Of a stretch of DNA of 64,000 nucleotides, positions 1 through 10,474 are shown piece after piece. Source of the stretch: Mytilus trossulus (Eukaryota; Mollusca; Bivalvia; Mytilida; Mytilidae); contig NC_086383.1 of assembly GCF_036588685.1 (NCBI RefSeq), positions 37,270,171 to 37,334,170 of the forward strand, given 5' to 3'. The translations under genes were made by a program, and so were the position numbers. The first letter of the stretch is position 1. Each line of letters starts with the position of its first letter. The notes under the pieces were generated by a model, which saw only the letters and a program-made list of their open reading frames with translations, was not told where the DNA came from and ran no database searches.

Positions 1-444
1 CTTATATTTACATTGTAATCTATACATTGAAACATTCAAAATATTGTTTAGATCAGATGCGTAAGATGCTTTGTGGTTGAAAGTATATTATATAAAATTG
101 AGAATGAAAATGGTGAATTTGTCAAAGAGACAACAACCCGACCATAGAGAAGACAACAGCAGAAGGTCAACAAGTGTTTGTCAAAATGTAGTTACTGTAA
201 TTATATACTGTTTGCTTAAATTTGCACTTTAATCCCAATGACTATTGTATTGGAACAACTGTTTTACAACTGAAAATGAATTCTGTGCGACTCAGCACTA
301 TCATTCGCTGCTGAAATGTTGCTACATATATATTGCAAGGTCACAGTCTGAATAGTGAAATTGTCTCTTTTGTTGCAAAATTTTTTCTTAACCGAATCTC
401 ATTTTGAGTTTTTAGATGTACATTGTAAGTCAAATATGAGACAG
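1..444. other. Intergenic flank of the foldback element
   Basis: No coding region is seen. About 105-180 resembles a dispersed repeat found again near 19935-20010 and 20395-20530, with words such as AAAGAGACAACAACCCGA. The last six bases (439-444, AGACAG) are the proposed left target-site duplication of the element that starts at 445. Confidence 0.5.
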
Positions 445-2150
445 TATGGAACGCCGGAACTGTCTTATAGTGTAAATATTTAATGTGTTATGTCACTTTG
501 CCTTTACGTCCTGTTATTTCTTCTTTATGTTATGTGCAGATGCCTTTATGTCCTGACACGGCATCTCTGTGTTATGTCAAATTAGTAATTTGTTTGGTCA
601 AACAATTGTATGATATGTCATTGCTAAACTTTGTTGTGTAAAATATGCATTACATTATGCTGTAACTACTATATATTCAGCGAATACTTCGGAACTTTAT
701 GATCAACCACCTTTACATTCTCTCATATTTTATCTATGTTGTGTCTATTCTTCTTTTACGTAGGTCAGTTAATAATTGCGTCCTGTCTCAAGTGTTATTG
801 TTATGTGAAATGTTCTAAACGTTTTGTCGTGATACACCTTTGTTCTATGTAAATCCCATGATATTATAGTCTTTTGGCGTTATGTTGTGTTTATTCAGAT
901 GTATCTCCAGTGAAAAACATAATACATCATGGTATAATTCATATGCGTTTTGCCGTAGGGTAGATACTCTCTGTGAGCATTCATTGCGTCATGTGCAAAC
1001 GCCTTCCACATTATGTGCAAACAACTAATACGTTTTGTGCAAACCTCGTTTACGTTATGTGCAAACACCATGTAAGTTATGTGCAAATACCTATTACATT
1101 ATGTCCAAACATATATTACGTTATGTGCAAACACCTATTACGTTATGTGCAAATACCGCGTACATTATGTGCAAACACCATGTAAGTTATGTACAAATGC
1201 CTATTACATTATGTCCAAACATCTATTACATTATGTGCAAACACCTATTACGTTATGTGCAAACACCGCGTACTTTATGTGCAAACACCATGTAAGTTAT
1301 GTGCAAATGCCTATTACATTATGTCCAAACATCTATTACGTTATGTGCAAACACCTATTACGTTATGTGCAAACATCTATTACGTTATGTGCAAACACCT
1401 ATTACGTTATGTGCAAATACCGCTTACATTATGTGCAAACACCATGTGAGTTATGTGCAAATGCATATTACAATATGTCCAAACATCTATTACGTTATGT
1501 GCAAACACCTATTACGTTATGTGCAAATACCGCGTACATTATGTGCAAATATCGCTTACATTTTGTGCAAACACCATGTAAGTAATGTGCAAATGCCTAT
1601 TACATTATGTCCAAACATCTATTACGTTATGTGCAAACACCTATTACGTTATGTGCAAATACCGCGTACATTATGTGCAAATATCGCTTACATTTTGTGC
1701 AAACACCATGTAAGTTATGTGCAAATGCCTATTACATTATGTCCAAACATCTATAACGTTATGTGCAAACACCTATTTCGTTATGTGCAAATACCGCGTA
1801 CATTATGTGCAAACACCATGTAAGTTATGTGCAAATACCTATTACATTATGTCCAAACATCTATTACGTTATGTGCAAACACCTAATACTTTATGTCCAA
1901 ACACCTATTACGTTATGTGCAAACACCTATTACGTTATGTGCAAATACCGCTTACATTATGTGCAAACACCATGTGAGTTATGTGCAAATGCCTATTACA
2001 TTTTGTCCAAACATCTATTACGTTATGTGCAAACACCTATTACTTTATGTTCAAACACCTATTACGTTATGTGCAAACACCTATTACGTTCTGGTAAACG
2101 CTTTTTTGACACAGATTTAAATAAAGCGCATCAATGATATGCATTTTGAA
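445..2150 (+). repeat. Left inverted arm of the foldback-like element
   Basis: Outer part 445-965, 22-bp array 966-2098, inner part 2099-2150. The inner part (TTTTTTGACACAGATT and on to about 2150) pairs with the complement of 7868-7920. The arm is longer than its partner because it carries about 51 array monomers against about 17. Confidence 0.75.
966..2098 (+). repeat. 22-bp tandem array with higher-order structure (left arm)
   Basis: About 51 monomers of 22 bp built round the core TTATGTGCAAAC. Variant monomers (core TTATGTCCAAAC; CACCATGTAAGTTATG; AATACCGCG) recur in fixed order. The CCATGTAAG-type variant starts near 1067, 1177, 1287, 1441, 1573, 1705, 1815 and 1969, always at spacings that are multiples of 22 (110, 110, 154, 132, 132, 110, 154). 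The monomer has no stop codon in any forward frame, which makes overlapping open frames of up to 174 codons; these are judged non-coding. Confidence 0.9.
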
Positions 2151-2174
2151 AATGAAGAAAATTAAAATTTTGAT

Positions 2175-2385
2175 ATTGAATGGTGTAAAAAGGCTATATA
2201 CATACTATGTATTTAGTTTTATGGGAAATTATTTTGCTTCACATTAAAAGTGTGCGTTATGCAAACCACATTAAAAGTTGTGCGTTATGAAATAATTATA
2301 TTGAATGGTGTAAAAGGCTATATACATACTATGTATTTAGTTTTATGGGAACTTATTTTGCTCCACATTAAAAGTGTGCGTCATG
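2175..2385 (+). repeat. Direct repeat, 125-bp period
   Basis: Two near-identical copies start at 2175 and 2300 (ATTGAATGGTGTAAAA...), each ending in a CACATTAAAAGTGTGCGT-type segment. They lie just inside the left foldback arm. Confidence 0.8.
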
Positions 2386-2659
2386 GTTGCATATCGCACA
2401 CTTAAGGTTCAATGAATATTACGGGATATACGGTATAAACGGTAAGCTTCGATGCGTTTAGTTATGAACGGGAATGATTCGATCAATATAGCTAAGCACA
2501 CAATTAAGCCAAATGTTCATAAAAGGAATTTGCTGCACATCATTATTCTGACAAATCTTATTTAAAAAATACAAAATTTCATACAAATATATTCTATTGG
2601 ATTTCAATGTTATCATTCTAAAATATGTTTTGACAGTTTCTGTAAAATATTGCCATTTT

Positions 2660-3220
2660 TGTCGAGCCTTCGACTTTAGTCGAAAAAGCGAGACATAGCG
2701 ATCCTAGATTCCGTCGTCGTCGGTGTCGTCGTCGTAGTCGGCGGCGGCTTCCACAAATATTCACTTTGTGGTTAAAGCTTTTGAAATTGTAAAAACTTTC
2801 TTAAACTACATAAATGTATATTGATTTTTTTCCAAACTTGGACAGAAGCTTGTTTATGATCATAAGATACATGTACATGTATCCAGAATTAAAATTTGTA
2901 AAAATAAAATTTAATTTTTGCCGTATTTTACTTATAAATAAACTTAGATTTTCTGCCAGGAAATAATACATTTACACTGTGAAGCAACACATTTACTCTG
3001 TGGTTAATGTTTTTAGAATTTTAATAACTTTCTTATACTCTTTTGGATTTGTACCAAACTTGGACAGACGCTTGTTTGTGATCAAAAGCTAGTATCTGGA
3101 AAGAAATTTTGTTAAGACCTGTGTTTTACTTAAGAATGGACTTCCAGTTATCATTACAGTCTGAAGTTCTTCTGTAATTTTCCTGCTACTGATTATAAAT
3201 TAAGAGAGTTCACTTGTCAT
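2660..3220 (+). repeat. Dispersed repeat with GTCGTC-rich head and internal duplication
   Basis: The head at 2660-2745 has CGAGCCTTCGACTTTAGTCG and GTCGTC/GGCGGC runs. It is followed by two related segments, about 2745-2880 and 2985-3105, sharing CCAAACTTGGACAG and GCTTGTTT. I recognise this as a common type of interspersed repeat in bivalve DNA, but assign no class. 3221-4140 shows no gene or clear repeat. Confidence 0.55.
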
Positions 3221-4159
3221 GTTTTGTATTATTGGAATTTTGGAACCCTGTTGTTCATCCGTTTAAAGCACCATGCAACAATTGCCAGGTAACTCCCAGT
3301 TTTCAAGAATCTTAAAACGTGCAGTATGTCATTGATACGATTCGAGCTATCAAAACGAATCAAAATAATATAAGGACAATAAGACATTTGTAAAAAATAT
3401 AAAACCCTTGTTATGTTTTGTTACTAGTTGAGAACATCTTTATGTTAAATATATGAATCAAAGCACTGAAGTACTGAACATCGGATGACCGCAAGTTCTT
3501 GTAGACAGTCCCAAGCACTTGTCCCAGAAAACCAAATTACATCTCTTTACCTGAAAGTGACGTTAAAGTACAGATAGATAGTTTTTTCAGCGCGTGGATG
3601 ATAAATTCAACCTCATCGTAGAAGTCATAAAAATCAGTAAAGTTTTGTTTTTGTTTATACATTATTTTAATATTTGTAAATTACAGTTACATGTATATAT
3701 AATTTTCATCCATTTGTATATCATTCTATTGCACTATATTAGTTATAGTGCTGTGCAAGTGCATGGTGGACACTCTGCTATAATTAAATGATTTTTGTAA
3801 TAGATTGCATTTGAGTGGACATTCGTATTTTCCAGCGAAAGAGGAAGCAAAGACAGATAACTCTGCATGTGAGATCGCAAACGTTCTTGAGATATTCTTC
3901 CGCATGCGGTAACACACTTTTTCTGTACGTGTGTATAAATATTAAAGATTTGTTTACTTTATTTATGTTTCTCTTTATTTATGTTAAAATATCTTCGTCC
4001 TCAGACAATATAATCTGAAAAGACGTATATATTATCTGTTGACCTTGTCAACAGTCTATAATAAATAAATGTAATTTGGCGCCTCAAAAACTATATGTTA
4101 TGATTATGTATGCAAGATATGGCGACCTATGAAATGCCCCGCTTGGTGCAGTTGGAAAA

Positions 4160-4835
4160 GAACATTTCATAAATAAGGCCGTTAGTGCTCTCGTTTGAAT
4201 TGTTTTGCATATTCTTTTCGGGGCCTTTTATTGGGCCATTCCAGTAAATTTCTGACAGGTGGGGACGGATGGGGAGATTTTGTTTTATACGTATCAGAAA
4301 AAAAATCATGATAAACTACCTATCAGATCTATAAATTAAGACCTATCAGATGTATAGTGTCTGTTCATATTGGGTGGATGGGCTTTCATGGGAAAATTTG
4401 ACCAAGCAGATTTTTTACTGCAAGGATTGTACCCATCAGAATTTTAAATACAATACCGGATAATGCATGATACGAAACTGTATACATTCAAAAGCACCCC
4501 TAAGATCTGAAATAAGTATTTTTTGTAACCCCTAAGATGTAATTATTTTTAATTTTTTACTGCTGCAAGACCCTCATAAATTTTTGCGTATAAGTGTATG
4601 TGTCAGATGAAAAAACCCAAAATTTCACCCCTAAGATGTATAAATTTTACACCCCTCAGAAAGGACCATCCATCCCCCTTTACAAGATATTAACTGGAAT
4701 GGCCCTTTGTTGACTATGCGGTAAGGGCTTTGCTCATTGTTGAAGGCCTTACGTTGACATAAAGTTGTTAATTTCTGCGTCATTTTGGTCTCTTGTGGAG
4801 AGTTGTCTCATTGGCAATCATACCACATCTTCGTT
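4160..4835 (+). repeat. Interspersed repeat R1 (interrupted copy)
   Basis: R1 is the most frequent dispersed repeat here. Diagnostic words are AAGGCCGTTAGT, TTGAATTGTTTTACATTGTC, GAAGGCCGTACGGTGACC and GGCAATCATACCACATCTTC. This copy is split: 4160-4232 and 4706-4835 are R1, and 4233-4705 is a later insertion. Confidence 0.75.
4233..4705. mobile_element. Small element with terminal inverted repeats, nested in R1
   Basis: The ends read GGGCCATTCCAGTAAAT (4233) and ACTGGAATGGCCC (up to 4705), an inverted pair of 13-16 bp. The flanks TTTATT and TTTGTT may be a decayed target duplication. Removing the segment restores R1 continuity. No frame is present, so it is a MITE-like non-autonomous element. 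Confidence 0.6.
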
Positions 4836-5354
4836 TTTTTTATATCAACTTATTTTCCGTTCCATTTTCCGTTAAGAAATGAGGTTGCATTTTGTTTTTT
4901 ACATGTAGCTTTTTTTTTGCTTCGAATAACAGGGCGGACCTTTCAGTTTCAGTCGACATACACGCTATCTTGAAATAATTACTTTTCACATATAAATTAT
5001 GTTTGGTTGCTTCATGATGTGTGTGAAATTCAGCAACAACTATTGGCTTACATGAGATAAATATTTACAGACTTCTGAGGATATTAAGCCACGAAATGCC
5101 GGAAAATTAACTGTGTTAGATCAGATCAAATGTTATTAATTCATGGTCGTTTTATTATGCATATATTACACACTGAAATTGAAAATTGAAATATCAATCA
5201 TTAATACGTCTTTACTTGTATTGCTAATCTGCAATATGTAGACGTTACGAGCGATGTTCGTGTCTGTAAGCGTAACATACGTTATCGCTAAAATCGGACG
5301 TTTTTCATGGTTTAGACGCTACAAAAATACTTCTAGAATAAGTAAAGTTAATGT

Positions 5355-5675
5355 ACCTGTCTGGTTAGGGGAGGGTTTGGATCCTGCTAACATGTTTAAC
5401 CCCGCCACACTATGAATGTATGTGCCTGTCCCTAGTCCATGTAGTCAGGAGCTCGTAATTCAGTGGTTGTCGGTTGTTTGTGTGTTACATATTTGTATTT
5501 CGTTCATTTTAAATAAAATACAGTTCTTAGTTTTCCAGTTTGAATTGTTTTACATTGTCATTGCGGGGCCTCATTGTTGAAGGCCGTACGGTGACCTATA
5601 ATCGTTAATGTCTGTGTTATTTTGGTCTCCTGTGGATAGTTAATTGTCTCATTGGCAATCATACCACATCTTCTG
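5355..5675 (+). repeat. Interspersed repeat R1
   Basis: Starts with the R1 upstream module (GGATCCTGCTAACATGTTTA, CCCGCCACA) and runs to GGCAATCATACCACATCTTC, with an internal deletion of the ATATGCGGTATGGGC part. Confidence 0.75.
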
Positions 5676-5911
5676 CGAGACCCGAATTACGGCTTTGGTT
5701 GTTCTCGACAATTGTCGGTATGGTGGCCTTATACTTCAAATGGAATATTTATGCAGTCTTTGAAAGTACCAAACAAATGGTTTTCATAAGAATTACATGA
5801 CAGGTACGTAACTGTCAAATAAGCACCATTCAAAGAAGAAAAAAATTGATTAAGACTATTGATATTAGGAACGATTTAAAAGATATTGTCTCACGATCTA
5901 TACTCCCGAGT

Positions 5912-6160
5912 TCTGCCCTGTTATTCGAAGCAAAAAAAAAAACTACATGTAAAAAACAAAATGCGCCCTCATTTCTTTACGGAAAATGTGAACGGAAAAT
6001 AAGTTGATAAAAAAGGAGACGTAGAATGACTGCCAATGAAACTACTCTCCACAAGAGACCAAAATGACACAGAAATTTACAATTTTAAGTCAACGAACGG
6101 CCTTCAACAATGAACAAAGCCCATACCACATAGTCAACAATAAAAGGCCCCGAAAACAAT
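5912..6160 (-). repeat. Inverted partner of 4700-4938, including R1 in reverse
   Basis: This segment is the reverse complement of about 4700-4938. It includes the R1 end and also adjoining non-R1 sequence (TTATTTTCCGTTC; ACATGTAG followed by a T-rich tract; CTTCGAATAACAGGGC). Shared flanking sequence shows an inverted duplication rather than two independent R1 insertions. Confidence 0.75.
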
Positions 6161-7159
6161 GTTCAAATGCTTTCCGCAATATTTAAAAAAATCGACCAAA
6201 GATTGTATTATTTCGTTCCCGCGAAAAAAATCTTGTCTACTTGAAAAAGTCTCCGGCTGCATCCTAATGTCCCTTTCACGAAGTTTCGAAATATTATTTT
6301 TGAATAAAAATTATATATCCGTGTTTGAAACAAATGTCGGTTTAGTAACATTCAAACCAATTGCGTGACTTACATGTATACTGAACCGATAATATAAAGT
6401 GATAGTACATGAAATATCCGGCAAACTTTCTACTCCGTCTACCTCTATGTCGATGATAAATGAAACACACATACATAAATATCTCGTTGCGCTGAAGATA
6501 AGTTTGCAACCGAACTTTTTGGAATAGTCATGAATTATATTACAGTGCTAATATTTTATAGATAATAAGTTTTCTTTCAAACATTTAAGTTGTGCATTTT
6601 GCCACTATGCACGGAACTGATGTCTAACGAATTTGTCTTAAAGTTCTCTAAAGTAATTCAACATGTTACCCGGTCTAATGTTTTTTCTGACAAGTGTAAG
6701 TTTTTTCTTAGTTTTTACAGTAATATATTCGTATCGTTTTAAAGAAACATTGGGAGCATCATCCGAAACATTCTTCGTCCGTAAGTTTTAAAGAAGACTC
6801 TTTAATGCTATAAGATAGAAACGCAAACAAAAAATGCTCGTGCAATTACGCACCCAAGTTTTACTCGTTTAAACTTACAAGTGTTGCACTTAATTTAAAA
6901 TTTGCGAGTAAAAATAAAACATTCAATCTGTTCCGGGTTGAGGGCAACATTTATCAATATCATAGAATGATAAAAATAATCAGAAAAAATCTGTAACATA
7001 TAGATAAATCAAATCGTAGTTTAAAAAGTATTTCTCTATATATGTAGCACAATATATGCACCGACAATCGACTAAGTTGTGCGCTTGTTCTGTGTGTTTT
7101 ATGGCACTGCGTTTTTTTGTTTCGTTGACTATTCAAAACCACGCTAGGTTGCCGCGGAC
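6161..7159. other. Foldback interior without recognised feature
   Basis: AT-rich sequence with only short open frames (longest 69 codons at 6159-6368) that show no recognisable domain. No repeat partner was seen within the window. Confidence 0.4.
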
Positions 7160-7830
7160 ATTACCTTGAACAAGAACTATTTTTAAAAAAGATATCCGAC
7201 CTATTTAAATTTGAGTATATGTTTAAAACTATCATTTCGATAACCTACAGAAGCACAATGACTTAATGATGCAGGACTTCTTTAATTAAATCTCCATCTG
7301 AATGTAACTACAAGAAATTCTATACTAAGTCTGGTTATACTAGGGCAATAATATATAAGAATATTGTGATGACACCTAAAAAAATTATTTGTGTTCAGTA
7401 TTCTTGGTCCTCGTATCTTTGTGTATACATTCACCAAAACCTCGCGGAAGTCTCACATGTGTAGGTGCGTTCTAAAAGTCATACATGTACGTTCGTACAA
7501 CAAAGTTTACATTAAAAAAATTTAATTATCCCGAATAAACAGCTGTCATGGATGCAAAGAGCTATTGGAGAAACAATTATTTTAATAAAATATAAATCTT
7601 TGTAAGATCTAGTTCAAATATTTATAGTTTTTCACTTGCTTTCAATCACGATATAATTAACGAGACGTGTTTTCAAACACAATCAAATCATCCACCATGA
7701 GATCATTTTGTCCAATCACAGAAAGGATTTTCGAGCATGCGTATTCTGTTGCCATAGTTAAGCGTCCTTAAGTTCAAAGGGCACAAACAGAAACTATACC
7801 GACTACGTCGGAAAAAGAATACAGCGAAGT
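7160..7830 (+). repeat. Interspersed repeat shared with 14950-15470
   Basis: Nearly colinear with 14950-15470 (shared words AAAAAAGATATCCGAC, AACTATCATTTCGATAACC, AGCTGTCATGGATGCAAAGA, CATGCGTATTCTGTTGCCAT). This copy carries about 130 bp extra at 7270-7400. It forms the inner edge of the foldback interior. Confidence 0.8.
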
Positions 7831-7867
7831 AGTTCAAAGCTTTTTAGAAAGCTAAAACTTATAGTTT

Positions 7868-8822
7868 TCAAAGTGTATATCACTGATGCGTTTTGTTTTA
7901 ATCTGTGTCAAAAAAGCGTTTACCAGAACGTAATAGGTGTTTGCACATAACGTAATAGGTGTTTAGACATAACGTAATAGGTGTGTGCACCTAACGTAAT
8001 AGATGTTTGGACATAATGTAATAGGCATTTGCACATAACTTTCATGGTGTTTGCAAATAACGTAAGCGGTATTTGCACATAACGTAATAGTATTTGCACA
8101 TAATGATGAAGTTTTTATACATAACTTAATAGGTATTTGCTGATAACGTAATAGGTGTTTGCACATAAGGTAAACGATGTTTGCACATAGGGTGAACAAT
8201 GTTTGCACATAAGGTAAACGAGGTTTGCACAAAACGTATTAGTTGTTTGCACATAATGTAAAAACCATTTGCACATGACGCAATGAATGCTCACAGAGAG
8301 TATCAGCTGTATGGCAAAACGCATATGAATTATACCATGATGTATTATGTTTTTCACTGGAGATACATATGTATAAACACAACATAACGCCAAAAGACTA
8401 TAATATCATGAGATTTACATAGAACAAAGGTGTATCAAAACAAAACGTTTAGAACATTTCACATAACAATAACACTCGAGACAGGACGCAATTATTAACT
8501 GACTTATGCAAAAGAAAAACAGACACAAAATAGATAAAATATGAGAGAATGTAAAGGTGGTTGATCATAAAGTTCCGAAGTATTCACAGAATATATAGTA
8601 GTTACAGCATAATGTAATGCATATTTTACACAACAAAGTTTAGCAATGACATATCATACAATTGTTTGACCAAACAAATTACTAATTTGACATAACACAG
8701 AGATGCCGTGTCAGGATATAAAGGCATTTGCACATAACATAAAGAAGAAATAACAGGACGTAACGGCAAAGCGACAGAACACATTAAATATTTACACTAT
8801 AAGACAGTTCCGGCGTTCCATA
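7868..8822 (-). repeat. Right inverted arm of the foldback-like element
   Basis: Reverse complement of the left arm: inner part 7868-7920, array 7921-8290, outer part 8291-8822. It lacks about 34 of the array monomers present on the left but keeps the terminal sequence intact up to 8822. Confidence 0.75.
7921..8290 (-). repeat. 22-bp tandem array (right arm, inverted)
   Basis: About 17 monomers of the same 22-bp family in reverse orientation (GTTTGCACATAACGTAATAG). They are more diverged from each other than the left-arm monomers. There are no unique spacers between repeats, so this is not a CRISPR array. Confidence 0.85.
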
Positions 8823-8828
8823 AGACAG

Positions 8829-9439
8829 CCTTAATTTCTGCATCCTGTGTATCAGTTTCTGCTGAAATAGATGGGTTCAGTATACTAGTAGTCACAAAAC
8901 GCTGAATTATTCAGTAAGAGATCATCTTTACAGCAGAACGTGAAGTTAAAGAATAATACTATCGTCAGTTCATTCTGTTTAAGAAGCTCCAGCTGTATGA
9001 CGTCAACTTTACATGAATGAGGGAACAAGAATAACGTAAACAAGAAGAGGGGCACAACTGTTACACATGGGAGTGCAGATTGTTTGTTGAAAATCATGTA
9101 TGAAAAACTGCACATACACCAACTTCAATGTTTCTTTTTTTAGGAATGGGAATTACATGTAATTTTTTTATGTGAACAAAGACAATTGATACATATTATT
9201 GCAAGAAGAACGAGATTGTATGTGCTCTAACAGATCTATTGATTTTTTTAGTATCCACATCTGATTCACTCCGGCCATACAGAATGTGATTTTACTATAA
9301 CTCAGTTTGTTGGTTTTGTTCTTTTTTTACTCATGGTGTTGTCAGATTGTTATCGACTTCTGAGTTTAAATATCCCTTTATCGCCTCTACTTTTGAAGAT
9401 CGTCTTTGGTCGGTGATAACATTAATCCAACGGTTGAAC
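8829..9439. other. Intergenic, no feature seen
   Basis: No supported gene. A 76-codon open frame on the minus strand at 8885-9115 has no recognisable motif and is probably chance. Confidence 0.4.
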
Positions 9440-9690
9440 CTGATTTTAATCATTTAGATAGAGATTCGTTCAACACTTGAAAGATCCAGCAATATAACAT
9501 TGCAAGTTAGGACACGTTTTAGTCGTATTTGGCACAACGTTTTGGAATTTTGAATCCTCAATGCTCTTCAACTTTGTAATTGTTTGGCTTTATAAATATT
9601 TTGATATGAGCGTCACTGATGAGTCTTATATATGTAGACGAAACGTGCGTCTGGTGTACTAAATTATAATCCTGGTACCTTTGATAACTA
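9440..9690 (+). repeat. Hammerhead-bearing interspersed repeat
   Basis: Contains CCTCAATGCTCTTCAACTT upstream and ACTAAATTATAATCCTGGTA downstream of a hammerhead ribozyme motif. The upstream words recur at 42480-42530, and the downstream words recur in reverse at 41965-42008. The family is therefore dispersed. Hammerheads occur in mollusc retrozymes and Penelope-like elements; which applies here is not resolved. Confidence 0.65.
9610..9657 (+). ncRNA. Hammerhead ribozyme motif, type I
   Basis: All core elements are present in order. Stem I 5' strand GCGTCA (9610-9615); CTGATGA (9616-9622); stem II GTCT/AGAC (9623-9626, 9636-9639) closed by a 9-base loop; GAA (9640-9642); stem III ACG/CGT (9643-9645, 9648-9650) with a 2-base loop; cleavage-site C at 9651; stem I 3' strand TGGTGT (9652-9657), which pairs with the 5' strand using three G-U pairs. 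The RNA would self-cleave after the GTC at 9649-9651. Confidence 0.75.
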
Positions 9691-10474
9691 TTTATATCCA
9701 TGCAGTACAGTAAAGGAGAAGATTCAGTTCTTCATCTGTGGTTAAAATTCCAAAAGAATGTAGCATAGAAATAAGAAGCTGTGGTATGAGTCCCAATGAG
9801 ATAACAGAACTAAAATGAAAACAATTGTAGGTCAAATTACGGCCTTCAACACCGAGTCTTCGATAAACACCGAACAGCAAGTAACAGAGAATCACAAAAT
9901 GACTAGACTAAGTGTAAAAACAATTTTAAACAGAACCCTTTTTGACCGATAATTGGTTTAATAAAGTATTTGGTTTCGTACACAAAACTAAACTTTTTAT
10001 TTCAAAACTACCTCACAGCTGAGTGGACGGATACTTTAAATAATTAGTTTTAAATAATATTAGTAATATACATGATATAGTTGATTATGTTAATTAACCA
10101 ATAACATTTAATATTAAACGAGCACATTTGCAAAAAATGATCAAACATGTAGAAAATATACACATACAAATGTATGTAGGACCTCCATACACATAAGATT
10201 CAGTATATGTACAAGTTAATAAATATATCAGTCTGTCCACCATTAATTTGTAAATGCAAGTTTTTGATTTCATTAAACAATCCTACATTTTAGTTAAGTC
10301 ATACATGTATACATATGTGTCACTAATCTTCCTTTCATTCACGATCTATACAATGCCCCCGTCTCCCTCTCGCTCTCTCTCTCTCTCTCTTTCCTATAAT
10401 TAAGACAATTCTCCCATGCCATCTATCAACAAACAAATGTTAAGAGTATTATGTTGCCAACTTTGTCTTTACAT
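9691..10474. other. Downstream flank of EF-hand gene 1
   Basis: AT-rich sequence past the stop codon of the minus-strand EF-hand gene, where its 3' UTR should lie. It contains a (CT)n microsatellite at about 10366-10392. The 67-codon frame at 9692-9895 overlaps dispersed-repeat words and is not supported. Confidence 0.4.
10366..10392. repeat. (CT)n microsatellite
   Basis: A pure CT run within a CTCTCG-interrupted tract, about 27 bp. Confidence 0.85.

Larger units (their letters stand above)
445..8822. mobile_element. Foldback-like element with long, tandem-repeat-bearing inverted arms
   Basis: The left arm (445-2150) and right arm (7868-8822) are inverted copies of each other, about 95% identical by eye over the outer 500 bp. 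Both ends read TATGGAACGCCGGAACTGTC going inward. The 6-bp word AGACAG sits directly outside both ends (439-444 and 8823-8828), as a target-site duplication would. Each arm has an outer unique part of about 520 bp, a 22-bp tandem array, and an inner unique part of about 60 bp. This is the architecture of foldback elements (Drosophila FB and Galileo types): long inverted repeats with internal tandem repeats whose number differs between arms. The 5.7-kb interior has no transposase-like frame, so the copy looks non-autonomous or composite. Confidence 0.7.

Noticed and set aside
966..2098. CRISPR-like array
   Set aside because: Repeats are directly adjacent with no unique spacers, and the window is clearly eukaryotic.
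966..2137. Overlapping open frames of 70-174 codons in the 22-bp array
   Set aside because: All three forward frames are open because the 22-bp unit has no stop; there is no unique start context, domain or splice support. Treated as non-coding tandem repeat.
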